A stretch of DNA of 36,493 nucleotides, taken from positions 1 to 36,493 of the forward strand of contig NZ_MIJB01000033.1 of assembly GCF_002174305.1 (NCBI RefSeq). Reading direction: 5' to 3'. The notes under the pieces were generated by a model. That model worked only from the letters and a program-made list of their open reading frames with translations, had not been told where the DNA came from and ran no database searches. This document shows, one piece after another, positions 14,520-23,298 of this stretch. The stretch is from Aeromicrobium sp. PE09-221 (GTDB lineage: Bacteria; Actinomycetota; Actinomycetes; Propionibacteriales; Nocardioidaceae). The position numbers and the translations under genes were made by a program. Numbering within the stretch: the first letter of the stretch is position 1; every line of letters starts with the position of its first letter.

Positions 14520-14600
14520 GTCACGGTGAGTTACCTTTCATGAGCTTCGCCGCGACGGACTGTTACTCGGGAGTCACTTTTCTGTGTAACTGGCCGTGAC
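14520..14600. promoter_or_regulatory. Nested GTNAC dyads upstream of the mce operon (putative operator)
   Basis: In the 339-bp gap between rplL and the mce ATPase, GTCACGGTGAGTTAC (14520-14534) is matched by GTAACTGGCCGTGAC (14586-14600) as an inverted repeat, 13 of 15. Between them lies a second imperfect palindrome, GTTACTCGGGAGTCAC (14562-14577). All arms share GAGTNAC/GTNAC half-sites, and another GTCAC is at 14637. This looks like a multi-site operator for a dimeric repressor such as TetR or GntR types that control lipid genes, or an RNA structure. The regulator is not in the window. I could not place a confident -35/-10. The rest of the gap (14411-14517) shows nothing clear. Confidence 0.55.
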
Positions 14601-14691
14601 CTTTGTCTGAGCGGCTCGTTGGGACTTGTGTCGGGGGTCACATAGGGAGAAGGGCCCGCGGCAGGATTCGGCCAGGCAGAAGGAGGGGCTG

Positions 14692-15648
14692 GTGGGAGTC
14701 GAGGTAGCAGTCACCGGGCTGACCAAGAAGTTCGGCAAGCAACTGATCTGGCGCGATGTCACGCTGACCTTGCCCGCTGGTGAGGTGTCGGTCATGCTCG
14801 GCCCGTCCGGCACGGGCAAGTCGGTCTTCTTGAAGACCCTCATCGGGCTGGTCAAGCCGAATGAGGGCAGCGTCGTCATCGAGGGCGTGGACATCGCCAG
14901 CTGCCCTGAGCGGGAGCTGTACGAGATTCGCAAGCTCTTCGGCGTGCTCTTCCAGGACGGCGCCATGTTCGGGTCGATGACCCTGTACGACAATGTCGCC
15001 TTCCCGCTGCGGGAGCACACCAGGAAGTCCGAATCGGAGATCCGCAAGATCGTCATGGAGAAGATGGACCTGACGGGTCTGGTCGGAGCCGAGGACAAGC
15101 TGCCCGGCGAGATCTCCGGCGGTATGCGCAAACGCGCCGGTCTGGCGCGCGCCCTGGTGCTCGACCCCGAGATCCTGCTGATCGACGAGCCCGACTCGGG
15201 CCTCGACCCGGTGCGCACTGCCTACATCAACCAGCTCTTCATCGATCTCAACGCGCAGATCGACGCGACCTTCCTCATCGTCACGCACGACATCAACACG
15301 GCCCGCACGGTCCCGGACAATATCGGCCTGCTCTACCACAAGCATCTGGCGATGTTCGGCCCCCGTGAGATGCTGCTGAGCAGCACCGAGCCGGTCGTCG
15401 CGCAGTTCCTCAACGCCCAACGGGTCGGTCCGATCGGCATGAGCGAGGAGAAGGACGCCGACGAGCTCGCGGCCGAGGCCGGCTTCGACATGCCTCCGCT
15501 GCCGCCGATCACCCGCCAGCTCGAGCCCAGCAACGGCCTGCCGCGGCGGGCTGAGCGCCCGGCCGGCGAGTGGTGCCGGGAGAACGGCATCGTGCCCCCT
15601 CCCGGCTCCTTCGATGACGCGGTCGTCGCCCCGGGGAGCGCCGGATGA
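14692..15648 (+). CDS. mkl: Mce importer ATP-binding protein (MceG/Mkl/MlaF type)
   Basis: 318 residues from the GTG after AAGGAGGGG; earlier in-frame codons lie in the leader. ABC ATPase motifs: Walker A GPSGTGKS (37-44), Q-loop VLFQDGAMFGSMTLYDNVAFPL, signature ISGGMRKRAGLARAL (141-154), Walker B ILLIDEPDSGLDP (161-173) and H-loop VTHD (197-200). The form ISGGMRKR with EPDSGLDP is specific to the MlaF/MceG group. The C-terminal extension (about 240-318) is Pro-rich and follows the known MceG pattern. It powers lipid uptake through the YrbE permeases. In M. tuberculosis mkl also lies between rplL and rpoB, but the mce operons are elsewhere. Its stop overlaps the next start (ATGA). Confidence 0.95.
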   Translation: MGVEVAVTGLTKKFGKQLIWRDVTLTLPAGEVSVMLGPSGTGKSVFLKTLIGLVKPNEGSVVIEGVDIASCPERELYEIRKLFGVLFQDGAMFGSMTLYDNVAFPLREHTRKSESEIRKIVMEKMDLTGLVGAEDKLPGEISGGMRKRAGLARALVLDPEILLIDEPDSGLDPVRTAYINQLFIDLNAQIDATFLIVTHDINTARTVPDNIGLLYHKHLAMFGPREMLLSSTEPVVAQFLNAQRVGPIGMSEEKDADELAAEAGFDMPPLPPITRQLEPSNGLPRRAERPAGEWCRENGIVPPPGSFDDAVVAPGSAG

Positions 15649-16424
15649 GCGTGACGTCCGCCGTCGCTGCGCCCGCACGTATCGCCGGCGGACTCTTCGC
15701 CTTCATGCTCGACGTCGTCGTCACGTCCTTTCGCCTGCCCTTCCAGTTCCGCGAGTTCCTACAGCAGGCCTGGTTCATCGTGACGGTCACGATCATCCCG
15801 ACGATGTTCGTGGCGATCCCCTTCGGCGCCGTCATCGCGCTGCAGGTCGGTGGCCTGATCCAGCAGTTCGGCGCGCAGTCGTTCACCGGCTCCGCGGCCG
15901 TGCTCGCGGTCGTTAAAGAGGCGGGACCGATCGCCACCGCGCTGCTCATCGCGGGGGCGGCGGGCTCGGCGATCGCTTCGGACTTCGGCGCGCGCAAGAT
16001 CCGCGAGGAGCTCGACGCGATGATGGTGCTCGGCATCGATCCCATCCACCGCCTCGTCGTCCCGCGCGTCTGGGCTTGTGTCATGGTCGCCGTCGCGCTC
16101 AACGGACTGGTCACGATCGTGGGCGTCGCAGGCGGCTACTTCTTCAATGTGGTGCTGCAGGACGGCACCCCCGGCGCCTACATCGCCTCGTTCTCCGCCC
16201 TGGCGCAGGTGCCCGATCTGGTCCAGGCGATGGTGAAGTCGATGATCTTCGGCTTCCTGGCCGCGATCGTCGCCGCCTACAAGGGCATGAACGCCAAGGG
16301 TGGCCCGAAGGGCGTCGGCGATGCCGTCAACGAGGCGGTCGTCATCACCTTCACGCTGCTCTTCGTCGTCAACTTCGTGATCTCGGCGGTGTACCTGCAG
16401 CTCGTCCCGCCCAGGGGGATGTGA
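15645..16424 (+). CDS. yrbEA: Mce permease subunit YrbEA (MlaE family)
   Basis: 259 residues with about five to six membrane segments. MlaE/YrbE signatures: QAWFIVTVTIIPTMFVAIPFGAV, FTGSAAVLAVVKEAGPIATALLIAGAAGSAIASDFGARKIREELDAM, then LGIDPIHRLVVPRVWA. The segment AGSAIASDFGARKIREELDA is the cytoplasmic coupling helix that contacts the ATPase. Forms the membrane channel with YrbEB. Start overlaps the ATPase stop by 4 bp. Confidence 0.94.
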   Translation: MSVTSAVAAPARIAGGLFAFMLDVVVTSFRLPFQFREFLQQAWFIVTVTIIPTMFVAIPFGAVIALQVGGLIQQFGAQSFTGSAAVLAVVKEAGPIATALLIAGAAGSAIASDFGARKIREELDAMMVLGIDPIHRLVVPRVWACVMVAVALNGLVTIVGVAGGYFFNVVLQDGTPGAYIASFSALAQVPDLVQAMVKSMIFGFLAAIVAAYKGMNAKGGPKGVGDAVNEAVVITFTLLFVVNFVISAVYLQLVPPRGM

Positions 16425-16426
16425 CC

Positions 16427-17254
16427 ATGGCTCGCCTCTCCGCTCTCTACGAACAGCCGCTCGGCACCTTGGACACGCTGGGCCGGCAGATGCTCTTCTA
16501 CGTGCGTGTGCTCATGTCGATCCCGCGCACCATCGCCAACTACAGCCGCGAGATCACGCGACTGCTCGCCGAGGTCGCACTCGGCTCCGGCTCGCTCGCC
16601 CTCATCGGCGGCACTGTCGGGGTCATCACGGCGATGACCTTCTTCACGGGCACCGAGGTCGGGATCCAGTCCTTCGCCGCCCTCGACCAGCTCGGCACCG
16701 CCCCGCTGACCGGCTTCGTCTCGGCCTACTTCAATACCCGGGAGATCGCGCCGATCGTCGCGGGCATCGCGCTCGCGGCGACCGTCGGCTGTGGGTTCAC
16801 CGCCCAGCTCGGTGCCATGCGCATCAGCGAGGAGGTCGACGCCCTCGAGGTCATGGCGATCCCCTCGCTGCCCTATCTGGTCACCACCCGGGTCCTGGCC
16901 GGTCTGGTGGCGGTCATCCCGCTCTACATCGTCGGGTTGCTGTCCTCCTATTTCGCGACCCGGTTGACCATCACCCGGATGTTCGGTCAGAGCCAGGGCA
17001 CCTACGACCACTACTTCATGACCTTCCTGCCCCCAGAGGACGTCCTCTGGTCCTTCGCCAAGGTGTTGATCTTCGCGGTGGTCGTCATCTTGATCCACTG
17101 TTACTACGGCTACTACGCATCTGGCGGTCCGGCAGGTGTGGGCGTCGCGGTCGGACGTGCGGTGCGCACGTCGATCGTCGCGATCACCGTGGTCGATCTG
17201 CTCGCCTCGATGGCGATCTGGGGCACCAACGTGACCGTGAGGTTGGCTGGTTGA
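16427..17254 (+). CDS. yrbEB: Mce permease subunit YrbEB (MlaE family)
   Basis: 275 residues from the ATG at 16427, two bases after the YrbEA stop. The longer in-frame ORF reaching back to 16076 lies inside yrbEA and is not family-like. It has the same layout as YrbEA: AEVALGSGSLALIGGTVGVITAM, REIAPIVAGIALAATVGCGFTAQLGAMRISEEVDALEVMAI, then YLVTTRVLAGLVAVIPLYIVGLLSSYFATRL. The coupling segment QLGAMRISEEVDALEV is clear. A late segment, KVLIFAVVVILIHCYYGYYASGGPAGVGVAVG, matches family C-termini. Confidence 0.94.
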   Translation: MARLSALYEQPLGTLDTLGRQMLFYVRVLMSIPRTIANYSREITRLLAEVALGSGSLALIGGTVGVITAMTFFTGTEVGIQSFAALDQLGTAPLTGFVSAYFNTREIAPIVAGIALAATVGCGFTAQLGAMRISEEVDALEVMAIPSLPYLVTTRVLAGLVAVIPLYIVGLLSSYFATRLTITRMFGQSQGTYDHYFMTFLPPEDVLWSFAKVLIFAVVVILIHCYYGYYASGGPAGVGVAVGRAVRTSIVAITVVDLLASMAIWGTNVTVRLAG

Positions 17255-17255
17255 C

Positions 17256-18647
17256 ATGGCACGTACACCCGTTCTGGAGCGCACCGCCTCCATCCGTATC
17301 CTCGGCATCCTCTTCCTGGCGATCGTCCTGTTCTGCGTGTGGGTCACCTACGCCTTCTTCACCAAGCAGTTCGTGTCCTCGGTGCCGGTCACCATGTACG
17401 CGAGCACCGCCGGTGCGAGCCTGCCGAGCAATGCCGATGTCAAGCTGCGCGGCATGCGCGTGGGGGAGGTGCGCGAGGTGGAGACCGATGGCCGCCAGGT
17501 CACGATGAAGCTCGCGATGGATCCCGACTACATCGATCGCATCCCCGCCGGGGTCACCGGCCAGATCGTGCCCAAGACCCTGTTCGGCGAGAAGCAAGTG
17601 TCGCTGATCCCCCCGACCGAGCTGTCCGGGGACACGCTGCAGGCCGGCGATGTCATCGCTCGCGCCGAGGTGCCGATCGAGATCGAGGAGGTGCTCAACG
17701 ACCTCTACCCGCTGCTCACCGCCGTGGATCCGCAAGACATCGCCTACACGCTCTCGGCGGTCTCGCAGGCCCTCGAAGGCCGCGGTGAGCAGCTTGGCGA
17801 GACGCTGGTGACGGCGCGCGACTACCTGCGCGACATCAATCCCGAGGTGCCCCAGCTCATCGACGACCTCACCGCGCTCGGCACCGTCGCGGACGGCTAT
17901 GCCGATGCGATGCCCGATATCGGTCGTCTCCTGGAGAATGCGGTCTTCACCGGCGACACCCTCGTGGCCAAGCAGTCGCAGTTGCTCGCCTTCTTCAATG
18001 AGGGCACGGCTCTGTCCGACACCCTCACCGAGTTCGTGGGTGCGAATGCCGAGAACCTCGTCACCGTGCCACGGCAGACCGCGCCGGTGGCCGGGGTCCT
18101 GGACACCTACTCCGGGACCTTCCCGTGTTTCCTCGACGCCATGGCCGAACTGCGTCCGCGACTCGACTCGGTCCTCCGCGATCAGACCGTGCACATCAAC
18201 CTGGAGCTCCTGCCGCTCACGGGCCAGCCCACGGGATACGAACAGAGCGAGCGCGCGACGGTCTCGCAGCAGGTGCTCGACACCGCCGACGCCGCTCAGC
18301 CCACCTGCCTCAGCCTGGAGCAGGCGGTCGACGGCGAGAACCCGTACCCGCAGGAGAAGCCGTTCAGCGTGCCCGCCGATGTCTACAAGCTCATCGGCAT
18401 CGAGAACGACCACAACGGCAAGTTCGGCACACCCGAGGACTACGAGCGGGTGGCACCCGGGGCTGCCTCGCTGGACGCCGCGGTGCAACCCAGCATGTTC
18501 TCCGACACCGCGGCACAGCGCACGGCGGTCAAATCGCTCGTCGCCGCGCAGACGGGACAGCAGGCCGAGGAGCTATCCGATCTCGCGCCGCTGTTGGTGA
18601 GCCCCCTGCTGCGGGGATCGGAGGTGAAGATCAGTGAAGCTCGATAG
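17256..18647 (+). CDS. mceA: Mce protein A (MCE/MlaD domain)
   Basis: 463 residues. Membrane helix at 13-35, then the MCE (MlaD) domain at about 43-118 with ASLPSNADVKLRGMRVGEVREV and PKTLFGEKQVSLIPP. A long helical region with repeated hydrophobic heptads follows (about 140-300), which in this family assembles into a tube. After that comes FPCFLDAM and a C-terminal domain to residue 463. First of six MCE subunits that form a heteromeric conduit for lipids across the periplasm. It starts one base after the yrbEB stop and its end overlaps mceB by 14 bp. Confidence 0.95.
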   Translation: MARTPVLERTASIRILGILFLAIVLFCVWVTYAFFTKQFVSSVPVTMYASTAGASLPSNADVKLRGMRVGEVREVETDGRQVTMKLAMDPDYIDRIPAGVTGQIVPKTLFGEKQVSLIPPTELSGDTLQAGDVIARAEVPIEIEEVLNDLYPLLTAVDPQDIAYTLSAVSQALEGRGEQLGETLVTARDYLRDINPEVPQLIDDLTALGTVADGYADAMPDIGRLLENAVFTGDTLVAKQSQLLAFFNEGTALSDTLTEFVGANAENLVTVPRQTAPVAGVLDTYSGTFPCFLDAMAELRPRLDSVLRDQTVHINLELLPLTGQPTGYEQSERATVSQQVLDTADAAQPTCLSLEQAVDGENPYPQEKPFSVPADVYKLIGIENDHNGKFGTPEDYERVAPGAASLDAAVQPSMFSDTAAQRTAVKSLVAAQTGQQAEELSDLAPLLVSPLLRGSEVKISEAR

Positions 18648-19707
18648 GGCATCGGCCTCGGCGGCGGTCAAGCTGTCGGTCTTCCTCGCGTTCACGGCTG
18701 CCACCACCTGGGTGCTCGCGCTGACCCTCGGTGCGACCTTCTTCGACCAGCGCACCGAGTACACGGCGGTCTTCGAGGACGTCACGGGAGTCGCCAAGGG
18801 AGACGAGGTCCGCATCGCCGGAGTCCGCGTGGGCTCGGTGCGCGATATCGACATCGTCGATCGCGACCAGGCGGAGGTCACCTTCGCGGTCGATCGCGAG
18901 GTGCCGCTCACGCGAAACACCCAGGTCACGATCAAATTCCGCAATCTCGTGGGTCAGCGTTACATCGCCCTGACCCAGGGGGCGGAGGGAGCTTCGGAGC
19001 GATTGAAGGCCGGCGAGACGATCGGCACCGACCAGACCCAGGAGGCCCTCGACCTCAATGTCCTGCTCAATGGCTTCAAACCCGTCTTCCAGGCACTGTC
19101 TCCCGATGACACCAATCAGCTGGCCTTCGAGATCGTGCAGACCTTCCAGGGCGAGAGCGGAAATGTCGAGACGCTGCTCGCGCGGACGGCGTCGCTGACC
19201 TCGACGCTCGCCGACCGCGACGAGCTCATCGGCGATGTCATCGTCAACCTCAGCGAGACGCTGGACATGATCGGCAGCCGCGATGTCGAGCTCACGCGAA
19301 CGATCGACACGTTGCAGCAGTTCGTCAGCGGTCTGGCCGAGGACCGCGACGCGATCCTGAACTCGATCGACTCGGTCTCGGCGCTCTCGACCGAGACCGC
19401 CGATCTGCTCCAGCAGGGACGGCCGGCGCTCGCCGAGGACGTCCGGCAGCTGAACGCGCTGACGGCCAATCTGAGCACCGATGAGAACCTCACGGCGTTG
19501 TCGACCTCGATCCAGATCATGCCCCACAAGGCCGAGACCCTCGGTAACGCGGCGTCGAGCGGCAGCTACTTCAACTTCTACCTCTGCGAGCTGAAGGGAC
19601 AGATCATCCTCCCGGCGATGCCGATCCTCGGCCTCGACGAGGAGACCCCGCTCAAGCTCGGCGGCGACGAAGGCCTGAACCTCGGGGGAGCGAGGTGCCC
19701 GTCATGA
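18634..19707 (+). CDS. mceB: Mce protein B (MCE/MlaD domain)
   Basis: 357 residues from a GTG preceded by GGAGGTG. Membrane helix 11-34; MCE domain 42-118 with VTGVAKGDEVRIAGVRVGSVRDI and IKFRNLVGQRYIALTQG. A long alpha-helical stretch follows (LTSTLADRDELIGDVIVNLSET and similar). The end has FYLCELKGQIILP and a last Cys in GGARCPS, a pattern usual in MceB C-termini. Overlaps mceA and mceC at start and stop. Confidence 0.95.
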   Translation: MKLDRASASAAVKLSVFLAFTAATTWVLALTLGATFFDQRTEYTAVFEDVTGVAKGDEVRIAGVRVGSVRDIDIVDRDQAEVTFAVDREVPLTRNTQVTIKFRNLVGQRYIALTQGAEGASERLKAGETIGTDQTQEALDLNVLLNGFKPVFQALSPDDTNQLAFEIVQTFQGESGNVETLLARTASLTSTLADRDELIGDVIVNLSETLDMIGSRDVELTRTIDTLQQFVSGLAEDRDAILNSIDSVSALSTETADLLQQGRPALAEDVRQLNALTANLSTDENLTALSTSIQIMPHKAETLGNAASSGSYFNFYLCELKGQIILPAMPILGLDEETPLKLGGDEGLNLGGARCPS

Positions 19708-20714
19708 AACCCTTCCGCGAACGCAACCACACCGTGATCGGCGTCTTCAGCTTCGCCGTGATCGCGGCGATTCTGCTCGCGGCGTTCCGCGCCGACCGGT
19801 TGCCGATCATCGGCGGAGGCGACACCTATACGGCCGAGTTCGCCGAGATCGGCTCGCTCGACTCCGGAGCCGAGGTCCGCGTCGCGGGTGTCTCGGTCGG
19901 CAAGGTCGGCGATATCGAGCTCGACGGCGACAAGGTCAACGTCGAGTTCACCCTCGACGAAGGCACCGATCTCGGCGACCAGGCACGTGCCGAGATCCGG
20001 ATCCGCACGCTGCTCGGCGCCCAGTACCTGGCCCTCGTGCCCGATGGCGAGGGCGAGCTGGAGACGGGCGCCACCATCCCCGTATCGCGCACGATGCCTC
20101 CCTACGATGTCGTCGAGGCCTTCTCCGATCTGAGCACCACCACGCAGGAGCTCGACGTCGATCAGATCTCCGAGGCGCTGACGACCCTCGGCGATGTCTC
20201 CGGGCAGGTGCCCGAAGAGTTCCAGGCCGCGCTCACCGGGGTCTCGGACCTGTCGCGCAATCTCGCCGCGCGCGACGAGCAGATCAACACGCTGCTGCAG
20301 AACATCAAGAAGGTCACCGGGGTCCTGAACTCGCGTGACGAGGAGCTGGTCAAGCTCTTCGAGGACGCGGACACGCTCTTCTCGGCGGTCGCCGCCCGCC
20401 GCGACTCGATCCACGCCCTGCTGGTGGCCGCCACCGAGCTCTCCACGGAGTTGAGCACACTCGTCGACGAGACCCGCGACGATCTGAAGCCCGCGCTCAC
20501 GCAGCTCGACGCCGTCACCGACATGCTGCACCAGCACGAGGCCAGCCTGGACGAGGCACTACGCCTGTTGCCCGGCTTCTACCGGGTGTACGCCAATGCG
20601 CTGGGCACCGGGCCGTGGTTCGACGTCTACCTGGGCAATGTCCCGCCGAACCTGGGCGTCGCCGATGCACTGCGCGATGCCCTGGGCGGTCTCGGAACCG
20701 GAGGTGAGCAGTGA
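19704..20714 (+). CDS. mceC: Mce protein C (MCE/MlaD domain)
   Basis: 336 residues from the ATG that overlaps the mceB stop (ATGA); a GTG three codons earlier at 19695 is also possible. Membrane helix about 10-29 and MCE domain about 40-115 with IGSLDSGAEVRVAGVSVGKVGDI and IRTLLGAQYLALVP. The coiled-coil-like region includes QEELDVDQI-type helices and AARDEQINTLLQNIKKVTGV. The C-terminus is shorter than in its neighbours and ends in GLGTGGEQ. Confidence 0.94.
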   Translation: MKPFRERNHTVIGVFSFAVIAAILLAAFRADRLPIIGGGDTYTAEFAEIGSLDSGAEVRVAGVSVGKVGDIELDGDKVNVEFTLDEGTDLGDQARAEIRIRTLLGAQYLALVPDGEGELETGATIPVSRTMPPYDVVEAFSDLSTTTQELDVDQISEALTTLGDVSGQVPEEFQAALTGVSDLSRNLAARDEQINTLLQNIKKVTGVLNSRDEELVKLFEDADTLFSAVAARRDSIHALLVAATELSTELSTLVDETRDDLKPALTQLDAVTDMLHQHEASLDEALRLLPGFYRVYANALGTGPWFDVYLGNVPPNLGVADALRDALGGLGTGGEQ

Positions 20715-21886
20715 TGCGGCAGGCACTCGCGATGCGGCTGGCCACCACGTCCAAGCTCGTGGTCGTGGTCGTCTTCCTGGCACTCGTCGTCAGCGCCGTG
20801 GTCGCCTGGACCGCGCGCGACACGAGCAAGACCGTGACCGTCGAGTTCAGTGAGACCACCGCGGTGTACGAGGGCTCGGACGTCAAGGTCCTCGGGGTCG
20901 CCATCGGCAAGGTCGAGAAGCTGACCCCGCGCGGTGACGCGGTCATCGCCACCATCAGCTACGACGACGAGTACGACCTGCCGCGTGATGTGAAGGCCGC
21001 GATCGTGTCCCCGGCGATCGTCGGCGACCGGTACGTGCAGTTCGCTCCCGCCTATACCGAGGGACCGACCCTGGAGGACGGCGCCACGATCGGCAACGAT
21101 CGCACCGCCGTCCCGGTCGAGCTCGACGAGGTCTACGCCTCGATCAGCGACCTCTCCGTGGCGCTCGGACCCGAAGGCGCCAATGACGACGGCTCCCTCA
21201 GCCGTCTGGTGGACAACCTCGCCGGTCAACTCGACGGCCAGGGCGCGCAGGTGAACGAGACCATCCAGAACTTCAGCAAGCTCGCCACCACGCTCGACTC
21301 CAACTCCGAGGACCTCTTCGGCAGCGTGCGCGAGGTGCAGGAGTTCGTCGAGGTCCTCAACCGCAATGACGAGACCGTCCGTGCATTCAACGACAGCACC
21401 GCCCAGGTCTCGGAGGTCCTCGAGGGCGAGCGAGACGATCTCGCCGCGACATTGTCGGCGCTCAGCGCGGCGCTGACGGATGTCAACACGCTGGTCACCG
21501 AGAACCGGGACGTGCTGCGCACCAATGTCGACAAGATCGAATCGCTCTCGCAGGTGCTGCGGACCCGCCAGGGGGAGTTCGAGGAGCTGCTCGTCGCGGC
21601 ACCGACGGCGCTGTCCAATATCGCCCTGACCTATAACGGCGATTACGGCACCCTGGACAACCGCGCCGGGCTGGAGGAGCTGCTCCTCGGCGGCATCAAG
21701 GATCCCGCCGGGCTGCTGTGCAATCTGCTCGATGAGTCGACCGATGACGCGCTCTGCGGCACCCTGAGCGACATCCTCGATCCGATCCTGGGCGGCCTGT
21801 CGCCCCGCACGGCCCCGGGCAGCACGCCGATGCAGGCCGAGCAGACCGCCTCCTCCTTTGCCGAGATGATGGAGGTGCCCCAGTGA
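20711..21886 (+). CDS. mceD: Mce protein D (MCE/MlaD domain)
   Basis: 390-391 residues. A GTG at 20711 and an ATG at 20714 both overlap the mceC stop and follow GGAGGTG. Membrane helix about 13-33; MCE domain with ETTAVYEGSDVKVLGVAIGKVEKL and VSPAIVGDRYVQFAP. A helical region with regular leucines follows. The end has GLLCNLLDESTDDALCGTLSDIL, carrying two Cys that may form a disulfide, then a short Pro/Thr tail. Confidence 0.95.
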   Translation: MMRQALAMRLATTSKLVVVVVFLALVVSAVVAWTARDTSKTVTVEFSETTAVYEGSDVKVLGVAIGKVEKLTPRGDAVIATISYDDEYDLPRDVKAAIVSPAIVGDRYVQFAPAYTEGPTLEDGATIGNDRTAVPVELDEVYASISDLSVALGPEGANDDGSLSRLVDNLAGQLDGQGAQVNETIQNFSKLATTLDSNSEDLFGSVREVQEFVEVLNRNDETVRAFNDSTAQVSEVLEGERDDLAATLSALSAALTDVNTLVTENRDVLRTNVDKIESLSQVLRTRQGEFEELLVAAPTALSNIALTYNGDYGTLDNRAGLEELLLGGIKDPAGLLCNLLDESTDDALCGTLSDILDPILGGLSPRTAPGSTPMQAEQTASSFAEMMEVPQ

Positions 21887-23298
21887 ACCGCGTAATACGC
21901 GGCGCCGCCGCCGTCGCCTCGGCGGCCCTGCTCGCCGGCTGCAGCTTCACCCCCTACGACCTCCCGCTGCCCGGAGGAGCGGATGTCGGCGACGAGTCGT
22001 ATGACGTCGAGGTCGAGTTCCGCGATGTCCTGGACCTGGTGCCGCACAGCGCGGTGCGCGTCGACGATGTCGCGGTGGGACGGGTGACCGATATCCAGCT
22101 CGACGGGTGGACGGCACGGGTGACCTTGCGCATCAACGGCGATGTCACCCTGCCCGACGATGCCGAGGCCACGATCCGGCAGACCAACCTGCTGGGCGAG
22201 AAGTTCGTGTCGCTGGCGGCACCCGAGGGCGGGGGAACGGGCGAGCTGTCCGATGGGGACGTGATCGCGCTCGATCGCTCAGGACGCAATCCCGAGATCG
22301 AGGAGGTCCTCTCCGCCGCCTCGATGCTGTTCAACGGCGGTGCGCTGGAGAAGACGAACACCATCGTCAAGGAACTCAATCTCGCCCTCGGCGACAAGGA
22401 CACCGAGGTCCGCGATCTGATCTCGGTCACCACCGATCTCCTCGGCCAGCTCGACGACAACTCCGACCAGATCCTCGCGGCGCTGGAGAAGGTCGACCGG
22501 CTCGCACAGGAGACCAATGCTCAGCGGGCCGCCATCACCGGCGCGCTCGACGATCTTCCCGAGGCGCTCGAGGTGTTGGACCAGCAGCGCTCCGATCTCG
22601 TGGGCCTACTGGAGTCGCTGGACCGGCTCGGCGACACCGCAACGGGTGTCGTCCGCGACTCCACAGCCGACACGGTCGCGACACTGCAGCACCTCGAACC
22701 GGTGCTGGCCAATCTCGTCGAGGCGGGCGACAGCATCGCGCAGTCGGCCGGACTCCTGCTCACCTTCCCGTTCAGCGACGGCTACATGGGTGGCACGGTG
22801 GAGCGGGCCGCGGGACGCTGCAGCAATGTCGATCGGTCCGCCAACACGGGCGTCTGCGCGGGTGACTACGGCAACCTGTCGATGAAACTCGAGATCAGTG
22901 CCGCGCAGGTGCAACAGCTGTTCGACGGCTTCGGCGCCGAATCGATCCCCGGCCTCGCCGATCTCGCTCCGGAGACCCCGCTGACCGGGGATGAGTCTCC
23001 CTCAGGGGACCTGTTGGGGCTCGTCGAGGGACTCTTGCCCCCCTCCGCCGATGACGAGACGCCTGCCGTCCCCGGCGACACGCCGCAGGAGGAGGACACA
23101 CCCCGTGACTCCAAGCCTTCACCGGGGCCTACGGCATCGCCCTCGGAGGATGATGACGACGACAAGCCCTCCGGCGTGCGCCGGTGGCTCAATCCGCTGT
23201 GCTGGTTCGGCTCCTGCCGGACCCTTCCCGCCGCGGAGGACTCGGGCGCCGACCATGGCTTGGGCAGGCTCTTCACCGAGGCGGTGACGGCACCATGA
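21883..23298 (+). CDS. mceE: Mce protein E, lipoprotein (LprK-like)
   Basis: 471 residues. Unlike its five sister proteins it carries a lipoprotein signal, with lipobox LAGC and Cys20, as is normal for the fifth gene of mce operons. MCE domain about 42-118 with VPHSAVRVDDVAVGRVTDI and IRQTNLLGEKFVSLAAP. Helices run to about 290, followed by GRCSNVDRSANTGVCAGDYGN. The last 120 residues are odd: a Pro/Asp/Ser/Thr-rich stretch with five consecutive Asp, then RRWLNPLCWFGSC with two Cys. GTG start in a GTGA overlap with mceD. Confidence 0.94.
   Translation: MNRVIRGAAAVASAALLAGCSFTPYDLPLPGGADVGDESYDVEVEFRDVLDLVPHSAVRVDDVAVGRVTDIQLDGWTARVTLRINGDVTLPDDAEATIRQTNLLGEKFVSLAAPEGGGTGELSDGDVIALDRSGRNPEIEEVLSAASMLFNGGALEKTNTIVKELNLALGDKDTEVRDLISVTTDLLGQLDDNSDQILAALEKVDRLAQETNAQRAAITGALDDLPEALEVLDQQRSDLVGLLESLDRLGDTATGVVRDSTADTVATLQHLEPVLANLVEAGDSIAQSAGLLLTFPFSDGYMGGTVERAAGRCSNVDRSANTGVCAGDYGNLSMKLEISAAQVQQLFDGFGAESIPGLADLAPETPLTGDESPSGDLLGLVEGLLPPSADDETPAVPGDTPQEEDTPRDSKPSPGPTASPSEDDDDDKPSGVRRWLNPLCWFGSCRTLPAAEDSGADHGLGRLFTEAVTAP

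Noticed and set aside
16076..16426. N-terminal extension of the second YrbE permease
   Set aside because: This stretch is an Arg/Gly-rich out-of-frame reading of the first permease; the coupled ATG at 16427 gives the normal family length.
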